Virus record (IMG/VR): IMGVR_UViG_3300009285_006595 | Coordinates: 1 to 34,421 of that record | Length of the DNA: 34,421 bases | Direction: 5' to 3' (one strand) | Source: a virus | Part shown: positions 11,201 through 17,541 of the stretch, one piece after another | Position numbering within the stretch: position 1 is the first letter of the stretch | How the letters are laid out: the number at the start of each line of letters is the position of its first letter | Made by a program: the position numbers and the translations under genes | The notes under the pieces: generated by a model | Databases searched by the model: none | Told to the model about the DNA's origin: nothing | What the model saw: the letters and a program-made list of their open reading frames with translations, nothing else

Positions 11201-12103
11201 AGCCAGGCTCGCAAAAAAGGACAATCTGTCCAAGATGCTATAGCTACAGCTACTGGACAGGCTGGAAGGTCGCTAAGCTCCCAGTCTTTCGTCCAGGGTC
11301 TGAGTCGTGTGATTGGCGCTGTCCAAGAGCCGGAGCGCAAAGCTTCAACTTATGTTGAGTCGGCAGTTGGCGGCGTCAATCCAACCTTTATTAGGGGTAT
11401 CGCGCGATCTACTGATCCAAAACAACGCCAAGTTGAGGGTGTTAAGGAAGCCCTAATGGCCGGTATCCCTGGTTTGCGCCAAAAATTAACGCCCCGTCAA
11501 ACTGCTTTTGGTGAAGATGTGCCGCGCTCGACTAGTTTCTGGAGTGCTATGTTCAATCCGGCCAGACCGTCAGATGTTCGTGGCGGTCCATTAGAAGCCG
11601 AGATGCGTCGCCTAGCTGATGCTGGTGAGAGTATTGTCCCGCCATCTATAGACAGAGATTTCCTGGGAGAAGGTCAGACACTGACCAAAGAACAGATATA
11701 TGACCTCAATAAAACTATTGGTCCAGCTATCAAAGAGCGTTGGCAAAAAGCCATTGATGATCCACGCTACAAAGCTCTGAGTGATGAAGATAAAAGTCAG
11801 GTCTTGAGTGCTATCTCCAAAGAAGTTCGTAAACAGGTTAAGGCTACTGGCAAAGTCGGTGACATGAAGGATTATGTTGAGGTCCAGCGCCTAGAAGATG
11901 TCGACGAACAGATTAGAACTAAAGCCGGACCAGAGGTTTTGGAGCTATATAAATTAAGCAAAACCAAGCTTAAAGCGGCTCTAGCTAATAATCCTAATCG
12001 GGAGACCCTAGAAAAAGCTTTATTGGAATATGATAGCGCGCGGGTTAAAAATGGCTTTATCAAGAAAGGTCAATATGTCAATGGACTATATTCAAAACAC
12101 TAG
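8219..12103 (+). CDS. Giant internal virion/ejection-type protein
   Basis: 1294 residues, the largest gene present, starting after GGTAAGAGTAATTATG. Visible parts: a Pro-rich N-terminus (1-60); a Gly/Ala-rich hydrophobic stretch (about 135-260) that could cross a membrane; a compact alpha/beta domain (about 305-470) containing SYSVTVRGTASAADSYGAHL and GGTVDGNKLVIVDFD; a segment near 660-700 (LLLLNPITQLGNIIG); and a C-terminal region (about 850-1100) with GWFGKFTVPFARTPGSIGTR that resembles large polyvalent-protein-associated domains (LPD38-like) of phage ejection proteins. Known: such giants are injected with DNA. No protease or lysozyme motif was found. The function of the alpha/beta domain is unknown. 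Confidence 0.6.
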   Translation: MPLPFFNLQATRQYARPVQPPTVPSGLFGIPAAVQAARNIERNQLQRELATRLSPTTQRFLQTPPNARQLIEKYIGFRPSPIPTDPQAQIEYYTKQLRAGKVSKAEYNQRVKQLAPQIHDAGTNLATVGGGVLRTIARGLPTLGASAQQLITRKPVTLKPNRAGQFIFGKQPIESIQESARKTEESHPGGFGVGPFSLSPKMTGALYSAGSLGLNAAMAAPILKGTVAGAKTIGPPMAKTAGKVAADEAGFIRIPGIPDRLAPKGMLAQMTGGQIKKVTSGISPLTEIGIAPFRDISLSKIADVKPHFSTAPARKLEAEINKAAIKFGLKINKSSPSAGIWESKLEPSYSVTVRGTASAADSYGAHLGKYANQQAVIIFRPGTGDSTKYILQVKDMDSAIAKMHQRGIQGGTVDGNKLVIVDFDNSLQNRIIELSKDLGVRPDATKGLGKLIGEKDYDSILAGARGARGRFRDNPSPQAQTLRAFPETVRTSPFTPNDYAQTIKAMPLKHRPQGPVIERAFKDIQKNPLAAFESAKKPLPAGASDYEVAKRQLLIGYLAKNKMHDLADEVLLPTAETATETARALAMFGAFSRSTPTGIYSYVKQFGASDDVANNFFVRAGKIAKITNPKKQAQERFGLLQDAARYNPSPRSAQLIEAWRGLLLLNPITQLGNIIGTAQEAIQMQGIVNPLATAIDVGIAGAGKGLKKLGLFRGSKKLGQRSRTWSPTDVPRYLEGQGKGIGGLGEYAKTGYDPRNPMLKYDVDPTKGPVRFSKSKLGNVGRAVSQAPFRMLGAADQPFWYGAQNVALKDLARTAAKNKGLKGDARKQFIEKFITKGKPQTKAAEEANYAIFANPTKLGQAGSGVANLGWFGKFTVPFARTPGSIGTRLFVDRSPLGIAKAIGQLSKIKTGQFDQRLFTQTLANSITGTTEAALLGKYLTDKGLINLNYPSNPSERKRWELEGRQSYSIRFGKRWLSLNYIQPFGSVIAYGAAYSQARKKGQSVQDAIATATGQAGRSLSSQSFVQGLSRVIGAVQEPERKASTYVESAVGGVNPTFIRGIARSTDPKQRQVEGVKEALMAGIPGLRQKLTPRQTAFGEDVPRSTSFWSAMFNPARPSDVRGGPLEAEMRRLADAGESIVPPSIDRDFLGEGQTLTKEQIYDLNKTIGPAIKERWQKAIDDPRYKALSDEDKSQVLSAISKEVRKQVKATGKVGDMKDYVEVQRLEDVDEQIRTKAGPEVLELYKLSKTKLKAALANNPNRETLEKALLEYDSARVKNGFIKKGQYVNGLYSKH

Positions 12104-12113
12104 GTTATACTTG
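12102..12113 (+). promoter_or_regulatory. Candidate late promoter -10 before lysis cassette
   Basis: AGGTTATACT at 12102-12111 follows the stop of the giant gene directly and shares the GGTTATAMT core with the sites at 6880 and 13018. It would start a transcript about 25 bases before the XhlA-like gene. No clear -35 box. Confidence 0.4.
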
Positions 12114-12142
12114 AAAGAGAAGATTAAGATTTGGGGAATAAT

Positions 12143-12346
12143 ATGACAGTTAAAGAAATTGAACGCTTGGCGGTTTTGGAAACTGACATGAAGTATGTTA
12201 AAGAAGCTGTCACTAACCATATCCCTACAGCCATAGAAGACTTAGACCGTAAGATACAGAAGATTAACTTGAGATTGGCTTATGCTTCTGGTGCTTTGCT
12301 AGTTTTATTAAGTCTTATACAGATAGCAATTAACAAATGGGGGTAG
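12143..12346 (+). CDS. XhlA/holin-like small membrane protein
   Basis: 67 residues. Residues 1-45 form a charged helix with a heptad-like pattern (LETDMKYVKEAVTNHIPTAI), followed by one hydrophobic segment (LAYASGALLVLLSLIQIAI) and a short basic tail. This is the topology of XhlA-type haemolysin/holin-associated proteins next to phage endolysins. The ATG at 12143 is chosen over an upstream TTG at 12131 because GGGGAATAAT precedes it. The gene overlaps the first possible start of the CHAP gene, consistent with a lysis cassette. Confidence 0.65.
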   Translation: MTVKEIERLAVLETDMKYVKEAVTNHIPTAIEDLDRKIQKINLRLAYASGALLVLLSLIQIAINKWG

Positions 12347-12348
12347 AG

Positions 12349-13014
12349 ATGGACGCCAACGCTTGGGCTAACCAATACTTAGGTCAGCAGATTGGTGATA
12401 ACTCTCGTAAATGGGTTGGCGAGTGCGTGTCGTTTATCAAGCGTTATGCCCAAGAGGCCCAAGACGTACCAAACGCCGATTCGGTTCTATACGTCCCCGA
12501 AGATAAAGCCAAGAATATGTGGCTTAAGTTCACTCCAGCAATGGCAGTCTATTATGACAAAGTCCCCGTCCCGAAAGTCGGTGATATTGCGGTTTATAAC
12601 GGTGGAAAATACGGTGACGTAGCAGTTTATATAGGTACTGGTAGAGTTGTTGGACAGCTAGGCACGCCAGTTTTTAAGCCAGTTAATATCAGACCTGTAG
12701 GTTCACCAATAGGTTATTTAAGAAGGAAAGGAGACGATATGTTGACACAAGGAGCCAAAGACAAATATTTAAAGATGGGTTTCAGGCGGGAACCGACAGC
12801 CGCTGAACTGCAAGACCCAAAGCTGGATGACGGCAATTTCCTAGCCGATCATGTCTGGAATAATGGCGGTGAGCAAAACTATCTTCATGGTAATGATGCT
12901 CTTAACGCTCAGGTAGCTGATCTTACTAAGAAACTGGAGATTGCTCAGGCAGCCAATGGTGATGCAACTCGTTGGCAGACTCTCAAAGCTTTAATCAAAC
13001 AATTAATAAGCTAA
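12349..13014 (+). CDS. CHAP-like endolysin or tail amidase, altered active site
   Basis: 221 residues. N-terminal CHAP-like (NlpC/P60 superfamily) domain: WVGECVSFIKRYA carries the expected nucleophile Cys26, and VPKVGDIAVYNGGKYGDVAVYIG matches the second motif, but the catalytic His (usually YGHVA) is Asp90. Residues 135-221 form a helical, charged tail that may bind the wall or oligomerise. Start at 12349 because GGGGGTAG lies just upstream; an ATG at 12337 is also possible. It is next to the XhlA-like gene, so peptidoglycan hydrolysis at lysis is inferred. The missing His means activity is uncertain unless another residue substitutes. Confidence 0.65.
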   Translation: MDANAWANQYLGQQIGDNSRKWVGECVSFIKRYAQEAQDVPNADSVLYVPEDKAKNMWLKFTPAMAVYYDKVPVPKVGDIAVYNGGKYGDVAVYIGTGRVVGQLGTPVFKPVNIRPVGSPIGYLRRKGDDMLTQGAKDKYLKMGFRREPTAAELQDPKLDDGNFLADHVWNNGGEQNYLHGNDALNAQVADLTKKLEIAQAANGDATRWQTLKALIKQLIS

Positions 13015-13016
13015 AA

Positions 13017-13032
13017 GGGTTATAATAAAAGT
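13017..13032 (+). promoter_or_regulatory. Candidate leaderless promoter
   Basis: A perfect TATAAT (13021-13026) lies in the 18-base gap after the CHAP gene, with six bases (AAAAGT) between it and the ATG at 13033. A transcript would begin at or next to the start codon. The nearest purine-rich Shine-Dalgarno-like run (AAAAGGG) is about 14 bases away, too far for normal use. The core matches the GGTTATAMT sites at 6880 and 12104. Confidence 0.5.
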
Positions 13033-13245
13033 ATGGCAGTGAAGAATCCTTACAATTCAATTGGAAAACGATTACAACCAGCTGCGAAGGGCAGTGCGAA
13101 GGGTATGCAGCGTCAGGCCGTAGAGGATATGGATATAATGATGCAAAATGCTGACGACTATAAACCCAATAGTCCTGGCCTTAAACGATTCCTCAAAAAA
13201 AGATTACAAAAAAAGCGTAAACCGGTTCGGATTTTGAAGGCATAG
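13033..13245 (+). CDS. Small basic protein of unknown function
   Basis: 70 residues with a strongly basic end (KRFLKKRLQKKRKPVRIL) and an N-terminal KGSAKGMQRQ region; the middle is acidic (VEDMDIMMQNADDY). No recognised domain. It lies in the lysis region between the CHAP gene and another basic protein, one base apart from the latter. The start codon has no usable Shine-Dalgarno and sits six bases behind TATAAT. A nucleic-acid-binding or virion-decorating role is possible but unsupported. Confidence 0.6.
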   Translation: MAVKNPYNSIGKRLQPAAKGSAKGMQRQAVEDMDIMMQNADDYKPNSPGLKRFLKKRLQKKRKPVRILKA

Positions 13246-13246
13246 T

Positions 13247-13435
13247 ATGGCTAAGACGAAAGTCAAAAAGACCGGCAGCTACAAAGGCCAGCCCAATAAG
13301 CTGGGTGGCGGTGGCCGGTTCAAGCAAATGGTGGATAAGGGGATGAGTCCTGGCCTGGTTGCTTTTATTGGTCGTAAGAAATATGGAGCCAAGCGCATGG
13401 CCAAATGGTCTGCCGCTGGCCGAAAGGGGAAATAA
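13247..13435 (+). CDS. Small Lys/Gly-rich basic protein
   Basis: 62 residues, about one quarter Lys or Arg. Contains KGQPNKLGGGGRFKQMVDKG and a helical tail FIGRKKYGAKRMAKWSAAG. Similar short basic proteins often sit near lysis or structural genes in phages, but I cannot name a family. GAAGG precedes the ATG, and the stop overlaps the next ATG by one base. DNA binding is a guess from charge only. Confidence 0.6.
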   Translation: MAKTKVKKTGSYKGQPNKLGGGGRFKQMVDKGMSPGLVAFIGRKKYGAKRMAKWSAAGRKGK

Positions 13436-13596
13436 TGCGAGAATTTATTGGACGACTAAGCTCTCGAAAATTTTTGTTAGCAGTAGCTGCTTTTCTGGCA
13501 GCTGTAGCTAATGATGAATGGGGTGTAGCCCTTGGTGTTGTTCTGGGCTACCTTGGCGTTGAAGGCGCTAAAGACGCTATAGAAGCTAGAGGCTAG
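13435..13596 (+). CDS. Putative holin (small membrane protein)
   Basis: 53 residues: a short basic N-terminus (MREFIGRLSSRKF), a hydrophobic helix (LLAVAAFLAAVA), a turn with NDEW, a second hydrophobic stretch (GVALGVVLGYLGV) and a polar end. Size and topology fit a class II-like holin, and the neighbours are a CHAP-like and an XhlA-like gene. The start follows AAAGGGGAAATA. The last four bases overlap the end of the convergent zinc-ribbon gene. Confidence 0.6.
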   Translation: MREFIGRLSSRKFLLAVAAFLAAVANDEWGVALGVVLGYLGVEGAKDAIEARG

Positions 13597-13859
13597 CCAT
13601 ACTGTCTGATATCCTCATCTGACCAGCCAGCCTCTTTAGCTTTGTCTGGGTAAACTTTTATAAATTCAGGATCAAAACTTTGGATGATATCCTTGGCATA
13701 TTCCCGTCGCTGCCACTGGCGTTCGTATTGACGTCCGTAGAGGGCTGTCGGTCGATAGGCGGCTAGACAGTTGTCGCAGAAGCCCTCAATGTATTCCCCG
13801 TTCTTAACAGCTGAGCGGATTATTTCAGATTCCGTGCGACAGTTGTTGCACTTTTTCAT
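13593..13859 (-). CDS. Zinc-ribbon phage protein of unknown function
   Basis: 88 residues. Two CxxC pairs (CNNC near residue 4 and CDNC near residue 29) form a probable zinc ribbon, followed by a charged helix QYERQWQRREYAKDIIQ and a short conserved-looking end (YPDKAKEAGWSDEDIRQYG). Comparable CxxC/AKDIIQ proteins occur in other phages without known function. I start at 13859 rather than the farther in-frame codon because the extra 22 residues are hydrophobic and would run through the promoter and into the HNH gene. It converges on the holin gene with a 4-base overlap. Confidence 0.65.
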   Translation of the reverse strand: MKKCNNCRTESEIIRSAVKNGEYIEGFCDNCLAAYRPTALYGRQYERQWQRREYAKDIIQSFDPEFIKVYPDKAKEAGWSDEDIRQYG

Positions 13860-13881
13860 CTGTTTATAGTATACTATATAT
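13860..13881. promoter_or_regulatory. Bidirectional promoter in a 22-base gap
   Basis: The whole gap between two divergent start codons contains the palindrome AGTATACT (13868-13875). On the plus strand TATACT (13870-13875) ends six bases before the HNH ATG. On the minus strand TATACT (13873-13868) ends eight bases before the zinc-ribbon ATG. No Shine-Dalgarno is present for either gene, so both messages would be leaderless or nearly so. Confidence 0.45.
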
Positions 13882-14460
13882 ATGACCAGAAAGGCAAAAC
13901 AATGTAGTATAAAAGGATGTTCCAAGAAGGCTAAGCTCCGCAGTTGGTGTTATATGCATTACGCTCGATGGCAGCGTCATGGTGACCCAAGAATTGTAAA
14001 GTATGAACATCATGGTTTATATAAAGATAGTAACGGAAACCGTAGGCCCGAACATATAGCTTGGGACCATATGCTGCAAAGATGTTATAACAATAATAAT
14101 CAACGCTGGCATAGATATGGGGCGCGCGGAATAAGGGTATGCCCCAGATGGCGTAATTCTTTTAAGAATTTTTTAAGAGATATGGGAGAACGACCAAGCC
14201 TTAAGCACACTTTGGAGCGTAGGAATAATAATGGAGACTATACTCCAAGTAATTGTATATGGGCCACAAATAAAGAACAGACGAATAATACAGGACGAAA
14301 TATCTGCGTCACTGCTTTCGGTCGTACCCAAACAATCTCTCAATGGGCAGACGAATATCACCTAAACTACAAAACTTTGTACCATCGCATTAAAAAGGGA
14401 TGGATGGGGGACAGGTTATTTAGCCCAGCAGACCGCCGTAGACCCAAAAAATATTTCTAA
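13882..14460 (+). CDS. HNH-family endonuclease (stand-alone)
   Basis: 192 residues. N-terminal Cys-rich element (C8, C13, C23, H26) looks like a zinc-binding module. The centre carries the phage HNH/AP2-type signature: HIAWDHMLQRCYN, RYGARGIRVCPRWRNSFKNF, then TLERRNNNGDYTPSNCIWAT. A C-terminal region (TISQWADEYHLNYKTLYHRIKKG) is a helix-turn-helix DNA-reading segment. Such genes are selfish homing endonucleases. It is plus-strand in a minus-strand block between the zinc-ribbon gene and the chaperonin operon, consistent with a late insertion. The start has no Shine-Dalgarno. Confidence 0.85.
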   Translation: MTRKAKQCSIKGCSKKAKLRSWCYMHYARWQRHGDPRIVKYEHHGLYKDSNGNRRPEHIAWDHMLQRCYNNNNQRWHRYGARGIRVCPRWRNSFKNFLRDMGERPSLKHTLERRNNNGDYTPSNCIWATNKEQTNNTGRNICVTAFGRTQTISQWADEYHLNYKTLYHRIKKGWMGDRLFSPADRRRPKKYF

Positions 14461-14482
14461 CTTTTATAAACCTGGGCACTTA

Positions 14483-14713
14483 TCACTCATTCAACAGTTT
14501 AATTCGTTCATCGGATTCCATCTCTCGAAGTTCATCCATGGTCATAGGTTCAGCAAAACCAACTGACGGTGGTTTAGCTTCAGCCTGAGCCTTCTTCAGA
14601 GCCTCTAGGCGATGAATTATACCTTGCAGGCTATTTCTAACCTCTCGTAGGTAAAACCCCGCCCAGAAGGCCAGGGGAACGGCTACGGCTAGGGCTAATA
14701 TCAGCTCAGTCAT
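14483..14713 (-). CDS. Small single-pass membrane protein in the chaperonin operon
   Basis: 76 residues. One N-terminal membrane helix (LILALAVAVPLAFWAGFYL) followed by a charged cytoplasmic helix (REVRNSLQGIIHRLEALKKAQAEA) and an acidic tail (MTMDELREMESDERIKLL). It overlaps the groEL end by eight bases, so it is co-transcribed and coupled with groEL. The family is unrecognised. It might tether something to the membrane, but no link to chaperonin function can be shown from sequence. Confidence 0.6.
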   Translation of the reverse strand: MTELILALAVAVPLAFWAGFYLREVRNSLQGIIHRLEALKKAQAEAKPPSVGFAEPMTMDELREMESDERIKLLNE

Positions 14714-16292
14714 CTTCTTTATCTATAAAAATATTTAAACAATCAATCGTAACCACATTAGCGGCCATCGAGGCTGAGTTTTCTACAACTTGTTCGATGA
14801 CTAAATAAGGATCTAGGATACCTTCGGCTACTAAATCAACTAATTCGTCAGCCTTTTTAAGATTAAAACCATAGCCATAGGGCGCTTCCAGCACTTGACT
14901 AAGCTTAACGTCAGCCGGTAGGTTGGCATTATCCATTAACTTTTTAAAGACATTCTGCAAAGACAAAGCAAAAATTTGACCGATACTCTTAGTCTTAGAT
15001 AGCTCCAGTAAGACTACGCCCCCGCCAGGTACTACACCAGTAGCCGCAGCGGCACGAGCAGCTTGAATTGAATCCTCAATCCTAAACTCTTTTTCCTCAC
15101 GCTCAGTATCGGTTGCTCCACCAATTCTGAAAACTGCTATCCGGCCTTCCAGTTTGGCTAACCTATCCCTTAGTTTCTCTATAATGGCATCAACAGTTTC
15201 ATTATCTATCCGGTCTTTTATTTCAGCTTTGCGTCGCTCCAAATCTTCCTTAGAACCCTGGCCGCCAAAAACAGTCGTTTCATTAGCTGTACAGGTTACC
15301 TTCTCGGCTCGACCAAAATAAGAAGCATCAATATCAGCCAGGTTGCTGCCGGCGGCAATTAATTTACCACCGCTATAGATAGCCAAATCTTCCAAATATT
15401 TAACACCCATATCGCCCATTGGTGGTGTCTTGGTGACCGTGCCATCGAAGATACCCTTTTGGATGTTGGCTACGATAGTGTTGTAGGCATCAGCGTCAAA
15501 CTCACCGAAAAAAGCAATCCGCAGCGGTTCACGCAGCGGTGAGTTGAAGTCTAGGCCCTGTTCTTCATGGGCTAGTTCACCAAGCTTATTAAGTAAAATC
15601 AAAATATCTGAGCTAGAATTAATTAAGCGTGAACTAACTACTACATAAGGGCTTGACAGCTCTTTCTTACCCTGGCTGATAGCTGTGAAGCCCTGTTGCA
15701 AGAAGTAACCTTTAATATAAGTCCGATCAACGCCGTCAATCGGAGCTTTCTCGGTTATCAGACCACCGTCCGGTCCAACCGTTTCGATAGCCTCGGCGAT
15801 TAACTTACCCAGTAAAGGGTCGCCGCTAGAAACACCGGCTACCTGCTCTAATTGACCTTTTTTGACCGGTTTGGTCAGCGATTTAAGATTATCTAAAACT
15901 TTGTGGCTGTCATCTAAAATTTGCTGTTTAATATCCATCGGGTTGAAACCGGCGGCGATTTGCTGTAAGCCGAGTTGGATTAAATTGTGGGCTAGTATAA
16001 CAGTGGCAGTTGTGCCATCTCCCGCCACTTTGTTAGTAGCTTGAGAAGCCTCAATCAAAAAGGCGGCACCAATATTCTCAGCACGGTCCTCTATATAGCT
16101 TTCACGGGCGACAGTCACGCCATCACGAGTAATTACTGGACGGCCATAGGTCTTTTCTAGGGCTACATTACGGCCTTTAGGACCAAAAGTTATAGAAACA
16201 GCCTTATAAACTATCTCGGAACCTCTGAGCAAAGCCTGGCGAGCGTCAGCTCCAAAAATAAACAGCTTGCCATCTTTTTTTTCTTGAGCCAT
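14706..16292 (-). CDS. groEL: Phage-encoded GroEL (group I chaperonin)
   Basis: 528 residues, full length for group I chaperonins (E. coli 548). ATP-site residues are kept: FGPKGRN (36-42), RDGVTVA with Asp58 (E. coli Asp52), GDGTTAT with Asp92 (E. coli Asp87), RIED with Asp407 (E. coli Asp398), VVPGGG (420-425) and GILDP (491-495). It differs in the apical domain, where the E. coli GYLSPYF substrate-binding strand is GYFLQQGF, lacks about 11 residues after GGGVVLLEL, and has no GGM tail, ending DKEDD. It lies directly behind groES with no gap and a GAGG Shine-Dalgarno. An ATP-driven folding chamber, perhaps for capsid or other phage proteins, is the likely role. Confidence 0.95.
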   Translation of the reverse strand: MAQEKKDGKLFIFGADARQALLRGSEIVYKAVSITFGPKGRNVALEKTYGRPVITRDGVTVARESYIEDRAENIGAAFLIEASQATNKVAGDGTTATVILAHNLIQLGLQQIAAGFNPMDIKQQILDDSHKVLDNLKSLTKPVKKGQLEQVAGVSSGDPLLGKLIAEAIETVGPDGGLITEKAPIDGVDRTYIKGYFLQQGFTAISQGKKELSSPYVVVSSRLINSSSDILILLNKLGELAHEEQGLDFNSPLREPLRIAFFGEFDADAYNTIVANIQKGIFDGTVTKTPPMGDMGVKYLEDLAIYSGGKLIAAGSNLADIDASYFGRAEKVTCTANETTVFGGQGSKEDLERRKAEIKDRIDNETVDAIIEKLRDRLAKLEGRIAVFRIGGATDTEREEKEFRIEDSIQAARAAAATGVVPGGGVVLLELSKTKSIGQIFALSLQNVFKKLMDNANLPADVKLSQVLEAPYGYGFNLKKADELVDLVAEGILDPYLVIEQVVENSASMAANVVTIDCLNIFIDKEDD

Positions 16293-16634
16293 TTACGCCT
16301 CTACTCCCATTATTGATGATAATTTCACAAATACATATTGCTTGCCGTCATACTCAATATCAGTGCCTGACTCACTACGCTCTGGCCAGTAAACTCGCTC
16401 GCCTACTAAAGATTTATATTTATCATGGACCTGCCTGAGTAAATCTTCATCCATCAAGCTCTTGTCAAAAGCATAAGTGTTCATCCCGTAGTAAGTCATA
16501 AAATCCGATATAGCCACTACTTTACCGCTCCTGATGCCCTCACTAATTATCTTGCCGCCGGCAAATCCATAAGGGTTCTTTTCGATTTCAACCATAAAAA
16601 AGTCATTTAAAGGTTTGAGCTTTGATTCAGCCAT
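16293..16634 (-). CDS. groES: Phage-encoded GroES-like co-chaperonin
   Basis: 113 residues from ATG 16634. It opens with LKPLNDFFMVEIEKNPYG, like the first GroES strand, then a mobile-loop region with GGKII (a possible IVL-type GroEL anchor) and SGKVVAI (as in GEVLAVG), and ends GERVYWPERSESGTDIEYDGKQYVFVKLSSIMGV, the closing GroES strands. About 25-30 extra residues (DFMTYYGMNTYAFDKSLMDE and following) are inserted in the middle compared with E. coli GroES, as in other divergent phage co-chaperonins. The start is set by a promoter whose -10 lies downstream of an alternative TTG at 16667. It would cap the adjacent GroEL. Confidence 0.85.
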   Translation of the reverse strand: MAESKLKPLNDFFMVEIEKNPYGFAGGKIISEGIRSGKVVAISDFMTYYGMNTYAFDKSLMDEDLLRQVHDKYKSLVGERVYWPERSESGTDIEYDGKQYVFVKLSSIMGVEA

Positions 16635-16658
16635 AAATCGTTGTAATTCCTGGTTCTC

Positions 16659-16687
16659 ATTGTCCAAAACACTACCAAATATGTCAA
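16659..16687 (-). promoter_or_regulatory. Promoter of the groES-groEL operon
   Basis: On the minus strand TTGACA (plus 16687-16682), a 17-base spacer and GACAAT (16664-16659) form a good sigma-70-type promoter. Transcription would begin near 16652, leaving a short leader with AGGAA before the groES ATG at 16634. This placement decides the groES start. Confidence 0.6.
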
Positions 16688-16696
16688 GTGCAGGTG

Positions 16697-16702
16697 CATA
16701 AT
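16697..16702 (+). promoter_or_regulatory. -10 box of a divergent, possibly leaderless gene
   Basis: CATAAT ends seven bases before the ATG at 16710, and no Shine-Dalgarno is present. It lies back to back with the groES promoter, so the two transcripts diverge from one 50-base region. Confidence 0.35.
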
Positions 16703-16709
16703 TAAATTA

Positions 16710-16991
16710 ATGAAAACTCTAGTAATACTACCCAACTTAGAAGTCCGCCTAAAAAGTGGTATTACCCATGGTTGGACCGAAGATTTGTTATACCGCGCCC
16801 ATACTGGTAGCACCAGTGAATTGGTTGATTTAATGGCTACAGCTGAACTACTCAGGTTAGATGAACGGCGTAAGGCAGCCGAAGGTTTAGCTGAAATTCT
16901 AAGTCAGCGTATCCGTAAAGGTTTCGGTAATATTATAGAAGTTGATATTGTAGATGGCTTGCGGGAATGGCATGAAAATGAACTCCTATGA
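16710..16991 (+). CDS. Hypothetical protein
   Basis: 93 residues, mixed beta/alpha: an initial strand (KTLVILPNLEVRLKSG), then helices (TSELVDLMATAELLRLDERRKAAEGLAEILSQ by pattern) and a final acidic helix (DGLREWHENEL). No known motif. It opens a plus-strand group of four genes and overlaps the next gene. The unusual start without a Shine-Dalgarno is noted under the -10 feature. The function cannot be assigned. Confidence 0.6.
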   Translation: MKTLVILPNLEVRLKSGITHGWTEDLLYRAHTGSTSELVDLMATAELLRLDERRKAAEGLAEILSQRIRKGFGNIIEVDIVDGLREWHENELL

Positions 16992-17253
16992 AGAATATGA
17001 TCCTAAGATTTGGAGTTCAACTAATTTCCTGATTTGGTGCAAGTCTTTAGAAAAGAAGGTGACGGAACGAAGTGTTGGCGAAATCGCAGTAACTCAGGCC
17101 GTTCCGTCACCTCACGAGCAGATAGATAAATGGCAACTCCCCGAACTACTGAGATATACACTAGGCATGGAGGTAGAGGTTAATTTTGTACCTGAATATC
17201 AAGATTTCCAAGCTATCGTTGCGAAACTAGCCCATGATATAATTAAGGCTTAA
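16972..17253 (+). CDS. Hypothetical protein
   Basis: 93 residues from ATG 16972, preceded by CGGGAATGGC. ATGs at 16954 and 16978 are alternatives. Mostly helical with no recognised domain; it contains WSSTNFLIWCKSLEKKV and a C-terminal FQAIVAKLAHDIIK helix. It overlaps the previous gene by about 20 bases and lies four bases before the glutaredoxin-like gene, so one transcript is likely. An internal sequence, GTGACGGAACGAAG (17060-17073), has a partial inverse copy (GTTCCGTCAC, 17101-17110), which could form a hairpin in the message. Confidence 0.55.
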   Translation: MKMNSYEEYDPKIWSSTNFLIWCKSLEKKVTERSVGEIAVTQAVPSPHEQIDKWQLPELLRYTLGMEVEVNFVPEYQDFQAIVAKLAHDIIKA

Positions 17254-17257
17254 TTCT

Positions 17258-17473
17258 ATGACTCTTATTATTTATTCTCGATCCAGTTGTGCCCCTTGCA
17301 AAACATTAAAATACTGGCTTAATAGGAAGCAAATCAAATTTAAAGAAGTAGATTTGGACAAACAACCTATTGATAATATTTATCTAGCACCAACAATTGA
17401 CATAGATGGCCAGCGCTACGCCGGCATTAACCTGCCGATGTTAATAAATATTATTACTACAGCTAGGGCTTGA
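17258..17473 (+). CDS. Glutaredoxin/NrdH-like thiol redox protein
   Basis: 71 residues with a minimal thioredoxin fold: first strand TLIIYSRSS, active site C11-A-P-C14, helix KTLKYWLNRKQI, second strand FKEVDLDKQ, cis-Pro loop LAPTIDI (Pro45) and the last strand/helix. Known relatives transfer electrons to ribonucleotide reductase or reduce disulphides, and phages often carry them. No reductase gene is in this window, so the partner would be host-encoded. Start supported by AAGG upstream. Slightly shorter than typical NrdH (75-80). Confidence 0.8.
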   Translation: MTLIIYSRSSCAPCKTLKYWLNRKQIKFKEVDLDKQPIDNIYLAPTIDIDGQRYAGINLPMLINIITTARA

Positions 17474-17499
17474 CTTGGTTCATTAGGCCTTGCTATGGT
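17470..17499 (+). promoter_or_regulatory. Promoter before the transglycosylase gene, with leader hairpin
   Basis: TTGACT (17470-17475), an 18-base spacer and TATGGT (17494-17499) form a plausible promoter starting about 17506. The leader holds AGGA near 17513 and a small GGGC/GCCC hairpin (17524-17535) between it and the TTG start, which could bring the two closer or control access. Confidence 0.4.
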
Positions 17500-17541
17500 G
17501 GTAGTGCTATGCAGGAACTTGCTGGGCTTTAGCCCGCCACT

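Noticed and set aside
14706-16292. Loss of the GroEL ATP-hydrolysis Asp398.
   Set aside because: At first the deletion after GGGVVLLEL seemed to remove it, but E. coli Asp398 aligns with the Asp of RIED (residue 407), which is present.
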